Positions 52,219 through 61,468 of a stretch of DNA of 64,000 nt are shown in pieces; the first letter of the stretch is position 1, and each line of letters begins with the position of its first letter. Position numbers and translations under genes: made by a program. This DNA comes from Aminobacter sp. HY435 (lineage in GTDB: Bacteria > Pseudomonadota > Alphaproteobacteria > Rhizobiales > Rhizobiaceae), in contig NZ_JANKZL010000016.1 of NCBI RefSeq assembly GCF_027568395.1, forward strand, positions 27,591-91,590. The letters run 5' to 3'. The notes beneath the pieces were generated by a model. It saw only the letters and a program-made list of their open reading frames with translations. It had not been told where the DNA came from and ran no database searches.

Positions 52219-53124
52219 TCAGGACGCGGCGGGGGCATCCCTGCGCTCGGCAGTCAGGACCAGCAGCGCGGCGAGCAGCGCATACATCCAGGCATCGCGC
52301 CACTCGATGGGGAAGTAGCCGGCCCAGAGCGATTCAACCATGCCGAAGACCGCGGCTCCAGTGGCTGGGTTCGGCGGTGAGCAATAGCCGCCCACAGCGG
52401 TGACGAAGAGGACCTTTATTCCATAGACGAGGCCGGCGCCGAAGCCGAGATTGCCGTAGTAGAGCGCGGCCAGGATACCTGCCAAGCCTGCGCACAATCC
52501 GCCCAGCAGCAATGCGCCGTGGAAGACGCGCCCGATGTCGACGCCGCAAAATTGGGCGGCGAGCGGGTCGTCGGCCACGGCGCGCCAGCAAAGGCCAAAG
52601 CGAGAGCGCGAAAGATAGACGGTCGCGGCGACAACCACCGCCGCTGCAACCGCGACATTGATCAACTGGATGACGGTCAGCGTGGCGACGAAAACGCTGT
52701 TCGAGGCGAAGATGACCGGCGTGGCCAGCATCGGCGGCAGCCAGTAGTCATGGGTGTCGGCGGAAATGCGGCTCAACTCCATCAGCACGATCAGGACGCC
52801 CAGGGTGGCGGCAACGATGGTGTTGGGCGAACGCTCGACCAGGGGTGCCAGGACGGCTCGCGACAACACCCGACTGAGCAAGGCAGCGTATCCCATTGCC
52901 ACGGCAATGCCGAAGGCCACGGTGACCGGCAGCGTCAGCCAAAGCTCCTGCCAGCCATATACTGCCGCCAGGATCATCGTCTGGCCGCAGAAGGCGAAGA
53001 TGCCGCCATAGGCGAGGTTGGTGCGGCGGAGCAGGCCATTGCCGAGCGCATAGCCGAAAGCGAGCAAGCCGTAGATCGCAGCCGAGTGAATGCCATTCAG
53101 AAGCTGCTGCAGGAAATAGAGCAT
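52219..53124 (-). CDS. Orphan branched-chain amino acid ABC permease, LivH type
   Basis: A 301-residue permease with eight helices. The start 'MLYFLQQLLNGIHSAAIYGL' and 'RRTNLAYGGIFAFCGQTMIL' match LivH. The coupling-loop equivalent is 'GLCWRAVADDPLAAQFCGVD', and 'GLGFGAGLVYGIKVLFVTAVGGY'-type residues form the late helix. No LivM, ATPase or binding protein lies beside it; the LIV-type binding protein at 61.5 kb is 8 kb away. It may be a stranded transporter subunit or work with components elsewhere. Confidence 0.85.
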   Translation of the reverse strand: MLYFLQQLLNGIHSAAIYGLLAFGYALGNGLLRRTNLAYGGIFAFCGQTMILAAVYGWQELWLTLPVTVAFGIAVAMGYAALLSRVLSRAVLAPLVERSPNTIVAATLGVLIVLMELSRISADTHDYWLPPMLATPVIFASNSVFVATLTVIQLINVAVAAAVVVAATVYLSRSRFGLCWRAVADDPLAAQFCGVDIGRVFHGALLLGGLCAGLAGILAALYYGNLGFGAGLVYGIKVLFVTAVGGYCSPPNPATGAAVFGMVESLWAGYFPIEWRDAWMYALLAALLVLTAERRDAPAAS

Positions 53125-53181
53125 GCATTACCCAGCGCCGCGGCGTGTCAGTCCTCACGGTCGAGGCTGCATCCGAATTCA

Positions 53182-53209
53182 TAACTTGTCAAATGATGAT
53201 TACAGGTTA
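53182..53209. promoter_or_regulatory. Inverted repeat covering the CGNR gene start region
   Basis: TAACTTGT (53182-53189) and ACAGGTTA (53202-53209) pair at 7 of 8 positions around a 12-base spacer. The site ends 10 bases before the CGNR start, which itself has no Shine-Dalgarno. It may be the operator of this regulator and of the divergent LivH gene. Confidence 0.4.
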
Positions 53210-53219
53210 GATTTCTCAA

Positions 53220-53816
53220 ATGACCATTTCCTGGACGCAGCATCGTTTTTCGGGCGGAGTGCTCGCACTCGACACGGCCAATACGGTTGTTCTTCGTGGC
53301 GACGCGCAGCGCGGTTTCGATCGCTTTGCCGATCCGCTCGAGATCGAGCGTTTTGCCGAGGCCGCTTCCAGGTTTCGCACCGATGAGTTGAAGGGCAGGG
53401 TGCTGGCGGCGCCCGAGCCGCTGAAGGTGGCTGGCAAAGTCATCGCGATCAGGGAAGCTACGGACAGGCTGTTTCGCGGGGCTGCCAGCGACGCGGCGCT
53501 GGCGGCCGTGGCGATGCCGGCGTTCCTCAATGCCTGCGCGGCCGGCTTGGCGGGAAGCGGCGAGGCTTTCAGCGCCGACGCGCCGTTCGGCCGTTCGCCA
53601 CAGCCGCTGGCCTTGGAAGCGGCATTGGCGGTATCGGCGCTGTCGCTGCTGGCGAGTGGGACAATCTCCCGCCTGCGGATATGCCCGAACTGCCGCTGGC
53701 TGTTCCTCGACCGCAGCCGCAACGGGAGCAGGCAATGGTGCGACATGGCCGTCTGCGGAAACCGCCAAAAGGCCAAACGCCACTACGACAGGCGCAAGGA
53801 GGTGCTCAATGGTTGA
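53220..53816 (+). CDS. ABATE/CGNR zinc-finger regulator
   Basis: A 198-residue protein of the ABATE-CGNR family. Residues 1-145 form the ligand-sensing ABATE domain ('GVLALDTANTVVLRGDAQRG' and 'VIAIREATDRLFRGAASDAA'), and the C-terminus is the CGNR zinc ribbon: 'RICPNCRWLFLDRSRNGSRQ' then 'WCDMAVCGNRQKAKRHYDRR'. All four Cys are present (CxxC and C-x4-C). These are probable stress- or ligand-responsive transcription factors. Start 53220 fits the conserved N-terminus; no ribosome site precedes it, so translation may be leaderless. Confidence 0.88.
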   Translation: MTISWTQHRFSGGVLALDTANTVVLRGDAQRGFDRFADPLEIERFAEAASRFRTDELKGRVLAAPEPLKVAGKVIAIREATDRLFRGAASDAALAAVAMPAFLNACAAGLAGSGEAFSADAPFGRSPQPLALEAALAVSALSLLASGTISRLRICPNCRWLFLDRSRNGSRQWCDMAVCGNRQKAKRHYDRRKEVLNG

Positions 53817-54330
53817 GTGGAAGGGTGCAACGTTTGTCGTGCTGTCTGCCCTGATCGCAATGGCGGGATGCCGGGACAGCGGCGACGGCGAGCGCTTCGA
53901 GCTTTCGGGCCGGTTGTTCGTCTTCAACTATCGTGTCGCGACTGTGCAATATCTGGTGACGTTGAAGCCACTGAAGCCTGTCGGCAATGGCGAAGTCGCC
54001 GTTGCCCGTTTCGACAATCCCGCCGGCGGCGAAGCCATTGTCGTTCGCCAGAAGATCTGGCCGATGCTCGACAAGGTGACGATCCAGAGCCCGCCGCTCG
54101 AATGCGTCGCCAAGGATCGTCCCTACAAGGTTTCGATCAGCATAGAAGGGCCGACAGGCAAGGTGCTGCAAACGATCGAAACGACGATGGTTTCTTCGCA
54201 GGACCAGTCGATGTTGCCGGACGCGCCGCTGGTCGTGGGGCCGCTCTACGATGCCAATCCCAAGCTGCGTGGCCATCCGGACGGCCGGCTGCCAGGGGCG
54301 CGCCACCCGAACTGCCCGCCGGCGGCATAG
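53809..54330 (+). CDS. Hypothetical lipoprotein coupled to the CGNR gene
   Basis: A 173-residue protein with a lipoprotein-like signal ('ATFVVLSALIAMAGCRDS', Cys near residue 21). The mature domain is beta-rich ('GRLFVFNYRVATVQYLVTLK', 'EAIVVRQKIWPMLDKVTIQS') and ends 'RLPGARHPNCPPAA'. No family is recognised. The ATG at 53809 overlaps the CGNR gene by 8 bases and follows AAGGAGG. It may be a target or partner of the regulator. Confidence 0.72.
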   Translation: MVEWKGATFVVLSALIAMAGCRDSGDGERFELSGRLFVFNYRVATVQYLVTLKPLKPVGNGEVAVARFDNPAGGEAIVVRQKIWPMLDKVTIQSPPLECVAKDRPYKVSISIEGPTGKVLQTIETTMVSSQDQSMLPDAPLVVGPLYDANPKLRGHPDGRLPGARHPNCPPAA

Positions 54331-54532
54331 CAGCCCAGCCCATCGGGCAGCATGGAGAGGAGCAAGCAATGCCGTGCCTTCATCAAGCAACGGCCGGGCG
54401 TTGATCTGGCGCTGCTTATTTGCGGTGCAGAGAATTTCGTTTGACGCGACAGCGCGTCCCAGAAAAGCTATCCCTGAGCTACCCAAGGTCAGCTGCCCCG
54501 AATCGTGGGCGGTTGGGTCACAGGAAATGCCG

Positions 54533-57500
54533 ATGACGCTTCATGACGTCGCTCTCGATGACAAGTTCGATCTGGGCAAGGAGCGGGTGTTCCTCTCCGG
54601 CGCGCAAGCTGTCATCCGGATGCTGCAGATGCAGCGCCAGCGCGACCGTCTTGCCGGCCTCGACACGGCCGGTTTCGTTTCGGGGTATCGCGGTTCGCCG
54701 CTCGGCGGGCTCGACCTGCAGCTGTGGAAGGCGAAGAAGCAGCTTGCGCAATCCAACATCGTCTTCCAGCCCGGCCTGAACGAAGAGCTGGCCGCCACCG
54801 CCTGCTGGGGTGCGCAACAAGCCGAACTGCTGGGCGAAGGCAAGCATGACGGCGTCTTTTCGGTCTGGTACGGCAAAGGCCCTGGCGTCGACCGCTCGGG
54901 TGACGTCTTCCGTCACGCCAATCTCGCCGGTTCTTCCCGGCATGGCGGCGTTCTGGCGCTGATGGGCGACGACCACACCGCCGAATCCTCGACCAACGCG
55001 CATGCCACCGAGTTCCTGTTCGTCGACACGATGATCCCGATCCTCAACCCCGGCGGGGTGCAAGAGCTGATCGACTACGGCCTCTACGGGTTTGCGCTGT
55101 CGCGTTTCGCCGGGACGTGGGCGGCGATCAAATGCGTCAAGGACAATATCGAATCGACCGCGTCCGTCGACGCCTCGCTTGGACGGCTCAACATCGTCAT
55201 CCCCGAGTTCGACATGCCGCCGGGCGGGCTCAACATCCGCATCGAGCTCGACCAGCTTGGACAAGAGGCGCGACTGCACGAATACAAGCGCGCCGCTGCC
55301 GCTGCCTTTATCCGGGCCAACGGCATCAACCGCATCGTCTACTCAGGCGGCCGCAAGCCGAAGATCGGCATCATTACGGTCGGCAAGAGCTTCCTCGACG
55401 TGCGCCAGGCGCTTGATGATCTCGGCATCGACGAGAAGCGCGCCAACCAGCTGGGCATTCGCCTGTTCAAGGTCGGCTGTCCCTGGCCGCTCGATCTTGA
55501 GCACATCCGCGACTTTGCCAAGGGCCTCGAGATGATCCTGGTTGTCGAGGAAAAGCGCTCGCTGATCGAGACCCAGGTGCGCGAGGAACTGTACGGCACA
55601 TCGATGCAGCCGAGAGTGGTCGGCAAGAAAGACGAGCGCGGCGACTGGCTGTTTCCGGCCAAGGGCGCGCTCGACCCCAACGACATCGCCATCGCGATCG
55701 GTGAGCGGGTGCTGAAGGTGATCGGCTCGTCGGAGGAGATCGCGGTGCGCGTCGGCAGGTTGCGGCAATACCAGGCGATGCTGGCGGACACCAAGGACGT
55801 CGGCGCGCGCACGCCGTTCTTCTGTTCGGGTTGCCCGCACAATTCGTCGACCAGGGTGCCTGAAGGATCGATCGCCGGTGCCGGTATCGGTTGCCATTTC
55901 ATGTCATTGTGGATGGACCGCAGCACGGTGGGCTTTACCGCCATGGGCGGCGAGGGCGCGCAATGGGTCGGGCAGGCTCCGTTTTCCAAGCGCGAACACA
56001 TTTTCCAGAATCTCGGCGACGGCACCTACAATCATTCCGGTGCGCTGGCGATCCGCTTCGCGCTCGCCTCGGATGCCAACATCACCTACAAGATCCTCTA
56101 CAACGACGCGGTCGCGATGACCGGCGGCCAGCCCCATGAAGGCAGCCTGACCGTCGACATGATCGCCCGCCAGGTGCGCGCGGAAGGCGTCGAGCGCATT
56201 GCCGTCGTCACCGACGAGCCGGACAAATATGGCGGCCGCTCGCAGTTTCCCGCCGGCACGACATTTCATCATCGCGACGATCTCGATCTTGTCCAGCGCG
56301 AGCTGCGCGACATCAAGGGTGTCACGGTCCTGCTCTACGACCAGACCTGCGCTGCCGAAAAGCGCCGGCGTCGCAAGCGCGGCACCTTTCCCGATCCCGA
56401 CAAGCGCGTGTTCATCAACGAGCTTGTCTGCGAGGGTTGCGGCGATTGTGGCGTCAAGTCGAATTGCGTCTCGATCCAGCCGGTCGAAACGGAGTTCGGC
56501 CGCAAGCGCAAGATTGACCAGTCGAGCTGCAACAAGGACTTTTCCTGCGTCAACGGCTTCTGCCCGTCCTTTGTGACCGTGCATGGGGCCAAGATCCGCA
56601 AGGCTGAAGGTATTGCCGGCACCAGCGATGCGTTGCAGGGCGTACCCGATCCGCGGCAATTCCCGCTCGGCCGCGATGGCTGGGCCGCGATCATCGACGG
56701 CGTCGGCGGTACCGGTGTCGTCACCGTCGGCGCGGTGCTGGGCATGGCGGCCCATCTCGAGGGCAAGGGCTGCGGCATGATCGACATGGCCGGTCTCGCC
56801 CAGAAGGGCGGTTCGGTTTTCACCCATGTCCGCATCGCGCGTTCGCCCGAGGATATCAACGCCATCCGCGTCTCTGCCGGCAAGGCGGATCTGATCCTCG
56901 GCTGCGACCTCGTGGTTTCCGGCGCGAAGAAGGTGCTGGCGGCCGTTCGCGAGGACCACACGATCTTTGTCGCCAACACCGCCGAGGTGATGCCGGGCGA
57001 ATTTACCCGTTCGGCCGACTTTTCGCTGCCCAGCGAGCGACTGCGGAAAGCCATACGTTCCGCCGCCGGCGACGGAAACGCGCACTTCTTTGACGCGACG
57101 CGCACCGCCTCGGCGTTGTTCGGCAATTCGCTTGGCGCCAACATGTTCATGCTCGGATTTGCCTTCCAGCATGGCGGGCTTCCACTGTCGGCCGAAGCGG
57201 TCGAGCGGGCCATCGAACTCAACGGCGAAGCCGTGGCAATGAACGTTTCCGCGTTCCGCTGGGGCCGGCGGGCAGCGCATGAACCGGAGTTCGTCCGCGC
57301 GATGGTCGGCCGATCGGGCCAGGGCGAGCAGCGCGAGGTGTCGCAGACGCTGGACGAGATGATCGCGCGCCGCGCGGAATTCCTGACCGCCTACCAGAAC
57401 GCCCAGTATGGCGAACGATATGCCGGCCGCATCGCTTCGATCCGCGCCGCCGAAGAGAAGGCGAGACCAGGATCGACAGTCGTCAGCGAGGCCGCGGCGC

Positions 57501-58009
57501 GCAGCCTGTTCAAGCTGATGGCGATCAAGGATGAATACGAGGTGGCGCGGCTCTACACCGATGGCTCGTTCCAGCGCGCGTTGGCCAGGCAGTTCCAGGG
57601 CTATGATCGCCTGGAGTTCCACCTCGCCCCGCCGATCCTTGGCCGCAAGGGTGCGGACGGCGTGGCGCGCAAGTCGAGCTTCGGGCCGTGGATGATGAAA
57701 GGCTTCAAGCTGCTGGCGGCCATGAAAGGGTTGCGTGGCGGGGCGTTCGATGTTTTCGGCTACACGACAGAGCGGCGCATGGAGCGCGAAATTCTGACGC
57801 GCTTCGAAGCCGATCTCGATCTCATCCGCGCGAGCCTGAGAAACGACAATATCGAGGCTGCCGCCGCGCTTGCGTCGGTGCCGCAAATCATTCGCGGCTA
57901 TGGTCATGTCAAGCACGCGAGCGCCGACAAGGCTGCAGGCGAACGGCAACGACTGGTCGAACGCGTGAAGTCGGCTTCGCCGGAGCCTGTGCTCCAGGCG
58001 GCCGAATAG
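54533..58009 (+). CDS. Indolepyruvate/2-oxoacid ferredoxin oxidoreductase, single-chain
   Basis: A 1158-residue protein combining all subunits of a 2-oxoacid:acceptor oxidoreductase. The N-terminal pyrimidine domain ('FLSGAQAVIRMLQMQRQRDR', 'GFVSGYRGSPLGGLDLQLWK') and the TPP domain ('ARTPFFCSGCPHNSSTRVPE', 'GMSLWMDRS'-like region) bind thiamine diphosphate; a ferredoxin-like Cys cluster ('LVCEGCGDCGVKSNC', 'CNKDFSCVNGFCPSF', near residues 630-680) precedes the gamma-type domain ('DGVGGTGVVTVGAVLGMAAH'). It decarboxylates aryl- or branched-chain 2-oxoacids to acyl-CoA in the cytoplasm. I chose ATG 54533 (CAGGAA upstream); ATG 54527 adds two residues. Confidence 0.93.
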   Translation: MTLHDVALDDKFDLGKERVFLSGAQAVIRMLQMQRQRDRLAGLDTAGFVSGYRGSPLGGLDLQLWKAKKQLAQSNIVFQPGLNEELAATACWGAQQAELLGEGKHDGVFSVWYGKGPGVDRSGDVFRHANLAGSSRHGGVLALMGDDHTAESSTNAHATEFLFVDTMIPILNPGGVQELIDYGLYGFALSRFAGTWAAIKCVKDNIESTASVDASLGRLNIVIPEFDMPPGGLNIRIELDQLGQEARLHEYKRAAAAAFIRANGINRIVYSGGRKPKIGIITVGKSFLDVRQALDDLGIDEKRANQLGIRLFKVGCPWPLDLEHIRDFAKGLEMILVVEEKRSLIETQVREELYGTSMQPRVVGKKDERGDWLFPAKGALDPNDIAIAIGERVLKVIGSSEEIAVRVGRLRQYQAMLADTKDVGARTPFFCSGCPHNSSTRVPEGSIAGAGIGCHFMSLWMDRSTVGFTAMGGEGAQWVGQAPFSKREHIFQNLGDGTYNHSGALAIRFALASDANITYKILYNDAVAMTGGQPHEGSLTVDMIARQVRAEGVERIAVVTDEPDKYGGRSQFPAGTTFHHRDDLDLVQRELRDIKGVTVLLYDQTCAAEKRRRRKRGTFPDPDKRVFINELVCEGCGDCGVKSNCVSIQPVETEFGRKRKIDQSSCNKDFSCVNGFCPSFVTVHGAKIRKAEGIAGTSDALQGVPDPRQFPLGRDGWAAIIDGVGGTGVVTVGAVLGMAAHLEGKGCGMIDMAGLAQKGGSVFTHVRIARSPEDINAIRVSAGKADLILGCDLVVSGAKKVLAAVREDHTIFVANTAEVMPGEFTRSADFSLPSERLRKAIRSAAGDGNAHFFDATRTASALFGNSLGANMFMLGFAFQHGGLPLSAEAVERAIELNGEAVAMNVSAFRWGRRAAHEPEFVRAMVGRSGQGEQREVSQTLDEMIARRAEFLTAYQNAQYGERYAGRIASIRAAEEKARPGSTVVSEAAARSLFKLMAIKDEYEVARLYTDGSFQRALARQFQGYDRLEFHLAPPILGRKGADGVARKSSFGPWMMKGFKLLAAMKGLRGGAFDVFGYTTERRMEREILTRFEADLDLIRASLRNDNIEAAAALASVPQIIRGYGHVKHASADKAAGERQRLVERVKSASPEPVLQAAE

Positions 58010-58149
58010 AGATACGAGTTGTTTACCTGAAACTAAATTAGTGGTTGTGGCGCGCAAATCTTCGCGCGGCCAATGATGGCGGCCCAAAGTTTCTAAGCCT
58101 TTCTTAAGGCGAATATGACAGTGGTGGGGTCCTCCAGCGGGCCTCGGAC

Positions 58150-60459
58150 GTGCGCAGAAGAAACAACGATATACCGGTCGACGTCTACATACCTTTCGTG
58201 GAAACGCTTTTCCGCGACGGCGCGACGCTGGCCGTTGGTATTGTTGCCCAGACGGTTCTGATTGTCGTCGTATACTGGAAGACGGCCCATCCGCTTTATC
58301 TGGCCGTTGCACTGTTCATGGTGCTCGTCGGCACTTTGCGGATGCAGAATTTTCGCAAATACAACAACATGCCATCGCCGACGACGTGGGAAGAAGCTCA
58401 CAAGCGCGAGAACGACTACATCCTCTATGGCACGCTGCATGGTGGGGCGCTGGGGGCGTTCTGCCTTGCAGGCATCTATTTCGCCCATGACAACTTTGCC
58501 GAGATTGCCGCTGTCTGCGTGACACTGGCGTCGGCCACTTCTATCGCCGGGCGCAACTACGGCTCGCCGCGCATGGTGATGATTTTCATCGTCACCACCA
58601 CGTGGCCGATATCCCTCGGATTTCTGTTGCGTGGCGATTTCTATCACGTGTTCCTTGGCTTGTTGTCTGCGCCGTTTCTCTTTGCGATCCGGAAATTTGC
58701 CGACACCGTTCGAGACGTGCTGTTTACGGCGGTTTCCGAAGAGAAAAAGGCAAACCATCTCGCGCAGCGCTTCAATCGCGCTCTCAACACCATGTCGCAT
58801 GGGCTTGTTATGCTCGGCCCCGATGGCCGCGTCGCCGTTGCGAACGCCGAAGCCGCTCAGCTGATGTCGGTCAAGTCGCCCGAGGCGCTGCTCGGGCGCT
58901 CGATACATGGTTTGCTGATGCGCGGCGTGGCCGGTGGGCTGCTGGCCCTCAAGGACTGCCGCTACATTGAATCCCAGCTTACGCGCGCGTTGCGCGAGGG
59001 CAGGGATCGCAAGGTTCTGGTTTCGTTGTCCAATGGCCAGTGCCTGGAGTTTTCCGCTCGCGAAGGCAGTCAGGAACTCGGCGTCATCACCTTCGAAGAC
59101 GTGACGGCTCGCGTTGCCGCCGAAGAGAAGATCCGCTTCATGGCTCGCTACGACAGCCTGACGGCTCTGCCCAATCGCGCACATTTCCACGAGGTGGTTG
59201 CCGAGTGCCTGCAACTGGGCAACCAGGACCGCTTCTGCGCACTGGCGGTGCTCGACCTCGACGACTTCAAGAGCGTCAACGACACGCTGGGACACCCCGT
59301 CGGCGACGGTTTGATCTACGCCGTGGCGGAGCGCTTGGCCGGATTCGCCTGCGAGAGCGTCAAGGTCAGCCGTTTTGGCGGCGACGAGTTCATGATCTAT
59401 TTCGACCGGATCGACGACGAAGCCCACTTGAGATCGTTGCTCGACAGCATCTTTGTCGGCTTGCAAGGCGAGGTCGACGTAGCCGGCCACCTGTTGCGCA
59501 TCCAGGCGAGTGGTGGTGCCGTGCTCGGCCTCGCCTCGGCCTCCGATGTGGACGGCATGATCGTCAAGGCCGACCTGGCGCTCTACAAGGCCAAGGAGCA
59601 GGGCAAGAATGCCTGGTACCTGTTCGAGTCTGTCATGGATGCGGCATTCCGAAATCGTCAGGTAATGAAGGCAGACCTGCGCGCGGCCGTCGAGGCAAAC
59701 GGGCTTCGCGTCGTCTACCAGCCGATCGTTTCGATGAGCACGATGCGCATCGCCAGCTGCGAAGCGCTGTGCCGCTGGGATCATCCGGAGCTGGGGCCGG
59801 TTTCGCCCGCTACGTTCATTCCTCTCGCCGAGGAGATGGGGATCATCTCGGAAATCAGCACATTCGTGCTGATGGCGGCTTGTTCGGAATGCGCCAAATG
59901 GCCCGCGCCGATCAGTGTCTCGGTCAATCTGTCCGCGAAAGATTTCCGCAGCCGCGACGTTGTTGCAAAGGTCAAGGCTGCGCTTGCCGCGTCAAACCTG
60001 TCCGCCAACCGTCTCGAAATCGAGGTCACGGAAACGGCGCTGCTCGATGACAAGTCGCAGACCGGCGCCTATGTCGAGGAACTGAAGGCGCTCGGTGTCC
60101 GCATTGCCCTCGATGACTTCGGCACCGGCTATTCCAGCCTGAGCTACCTGCACAAATTGCCGCTCGACAAGGTCAAGATCGACCGCAGCTTCCTCGCCGA
60201 CGTGGCGCAGAATCCGCGTTCATTGCACTTGCTCAAGGGTGTCGTCGACCTTTCCAAGTCCCTCGGCCTGGCCGTGACGATCGAGGGCGTCGAGACCTTC
60301 GAGCAGCTCAAGATATTGGCCGTTACGGTTCAACCAGACCTCGTCCAGGGGTTCTTGTTCGGATCGGCACTGTCGTCCTCGGGCATCGAAACCATGTCGA
60401 ATACCACTTGGCCGTTCGTCGAGGACATCCGCGCCGCAAGGTTATCGTTGCGCCGCTGA
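58150..60459 (+). CDS. Membrane GGDEF-EAL c-di-GMP protein
   Basis: A 769-residue protein with five or six N-terminal helices (about residues 15-200, 'TLAVGIVAQTVLIVVVYWKT'), a PAS-like segment ('GRVAVANAEAAQLMSVKSPE', near 220-330), a GGDEF domain (intact GGDEF at about 411-415 in 'SRFGGDEFMIYFD') and an EAL domain (EAL at about 538-540, 'DDFGTGYSSLSYL' near 655). Both catalytic motifs are intact, so it could both make and degrade c-di-GMP. GTG 58150 is the start used. A FeeM-like acyltransferase gene follows 135 bp later. Confidence 0.93.
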   Translation: MRRRNNDIPVDVYIPFVETLFRDGATLAVGIVAQTVLIVVVYWKTAHPLYLAVALFMVLVGTLRMQNFRKYNNMPSPTTWEEAHKRENDYILYGTLHGGALGAFCLAGIYFAHDNFAEIAAVCVTLASATSIAGRNYGSPRMVMIFIVTTTWPISLGFLLRGDFYHVFLGLLSAPFLFAIRKFADTVRDVLFTAVSEEKKANHLAQRFNRALNTMSHGLVMLGPDGRVAVANAEAAQLMSVKSPEALLGRSIHGLLMRGVAGGLLALKDCRYIESQLTRALREGRDRKVLVSLSNGQCLEFSAREGSQELGVITFEDVTARVAAEEKIRFMARYDSLTALPNRAHFHEVVAECLQLGNQDRFCALAVLDLDDFKSVNDTLGHPVGDGLIYAVAERLAGFACESVKVSRFGGDEFMIYFDRIDDEAHLRSLLDSIFVGLQGEVDVAGHLLRIQASGGAVLGLASASDVDGMIVKADLALYKAKEQGKNAWYLFESVMDAAFRNRQVMKADLRAAVEANGLRVVYQPIVSMSTMRIASCEALCRWDHPELGPVSPATFIPLAEEMGIISEISTFVLMAACSECAKWPAPISVSVNLSAKDFRSRDVVAKVKAALAASNLSANRLEIEVTETALLDDKSQTGAYVEELKALGVRIALDDFGTGYSSLSYLHKLPLDKVKIDRSFLADVAQNPRSLHLLKGVVDLSKSLGLAVTIEGVETFEQLKILAVTVQPDLVQGFLFGSALSSSGIETMSNTTWPFVEDIRAARLSLRR

Positions 60460-60489
60460 CCACGCCGTGCGCGGCGAACGGGCAACCCG

Positions 60490-60540
60490 CTCGTTAACCT
60501 TAACAATAGGTAAATAGTTAAACTCGTATTTTTATGTTTT
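60490..60540. promoter_or_regulatory. AT-rich promoter region with TTAA(C) motifs
   Basis: The gap between the GGDEF-EAL and FeeM-like genes turns AT-rich and has TTAAC at 60494, TTAAC at 60500 and TTAAAC at 60518. These resemble half-sites of the alphaproteobacterial cell-cycle regulator CtrA (TTAA-N7-TTAAC), but none has the exact spacing. Confidence 0.25.
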
Positions 60541-60594
60541 GAAGTTATACCCGCTACCGTAGTGTCCGCGCTGAGCGGGGGTACGGGGAAAATC

Positions 60595-61377
60595 ATGGAC
60601 TTGCGAGTAGACGCGTATCGTGAACAGTCGAGTGACCAGGGAAGTTCACAGACCGAAGAGATGTCCAGTTTCGCGCGCCACGTCCACGCGCTCCTGGACC
60701 GCACCGAATATCGCCGATGCGAGTCGGGCGAGGATTTCGAGAACATTTACCGGCTGCGCTACAATTCGTACCGGATGAACGATCTGGTGCCCGAAAATGC
60801 GTCACGAATGGTGCATGATCATTTTGACGAGCTCCCCAATTGCCATACGTTCGGCATCTATGTCGATGACAGGCTTGTCAGCACGCTGCGCCTGCACGAC
60901 GTGTCGACTGCCACCCCGCTGTCGCCGGCTTTCAGCGTCTATTCAGACCTGTTGGCGCCTCGCGTGGCGGCAGGCGAGGTATTCATCGATCCCAGTCGCT
61001 TCGCTGTCGACGTGGAATGGTCGCGCCTTTATCCGCCGATCCCATACATCACTCTTCGCCTGGCGGGCATGGCATGTTTCCATTTCAACGCGCCATATTG
61101 CATTTCCATGATCCGCGAAGATCATGCCGCGTTCTACAAACGCATCTATCAGGCGAGGCCGATCGGCGATGCACGCCCCTATGGCGGGGTGATCAATTGT
61201 TTTGCCTTGCTCTATCAGGCGGACGTTCTCGCGATCAAGAATGAGACTTACGCTCGCTTCCCATTCTTCAAGTCGACGCCAATGGAGCAGCGGATGATGT
61301 TCGGCAAGCCGCCGAAGGGCGAGCTGGCGCCGCTGACCATCTTGCCAACGGCAAAATACTATCGCGAAGCTGCCTGA
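60595..61377 (+). CDS. FeeM-like N-acyl amino acid synthase (GNAT fold)
   Basis: A 260-residue acyltransferase of the LuxI/FeeM branch of the GNAT superfamily. The segment 'ENIYRLRYNSYRMNDLVPEN' matches the N-terminal arm, 'FDELPNCHTFGIYVDDRLVS' and 'TLRLHDVSTATPLSPAFSVY' correspond to the acyl-carrier binding and catalytic strands, and 'VFIDPSRFAVDVEW' follows. FeeM makes long-chain N-acyl tyrosines from acyl-ACP. Acyl-homoserine-lactone synthases have a different central pattern, so this is more FeeM- than LuxI-like. The first 35 residues are polar. No dedicated receptor is adjacent; a GGDEF-EAL gene precedes it. Confidence 0.78.
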   Translation: MDLRVDAYREQSSDQGSSQTEEMSSFARHVHALLDRTEYRRCESGEDFENIYRLRYNSYRMNDLVPENASRMVHDHFDELPNCHTFGIYVDDRLVSTLRLHDVSTATPLSPAFSVYSDLLAPRVAAGEVFIDPSRFAVDVEWSRLYPPIPYITLRLAGMACFHFNAPYCISMIREDHAAFYKRIYQARPIGDARPYGGVINCFALLYQADVLAIKNETYARFPFFKSTPMEQRMMFGKPPKGELAPLTILPTAKYYREAA

Positions 61378-61468
61378 GCTTCGCGTAGGCTGTCCCCCGC
61401 GCGCGAGCATGGCCGCCGATTCCCGATCTTGCGGGGGTCACGCCGCAGATCAGGGACGACCGGCTGGA

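Noticed and set aside
54369..54404. An 11-codon ORF (MPCLHQATAGR) with a GGAG site between the lipoprotein and oxidoreductase genes, as a leader peptide
   Set aside because: It has no run of regulatory codons and no attenuator hairpin that I could see.
55904..58312. An 802-codon minus-strand frame under the 2-oxoacid oxidoreductase
   Set aside because: The plus-strand protein has TPP and FeS motifs; the antisense product shows none.
60490..60540. A definite CtrA site
   Set aside because: The TTAA motifs are present but no pair has the required seven-base spacing.
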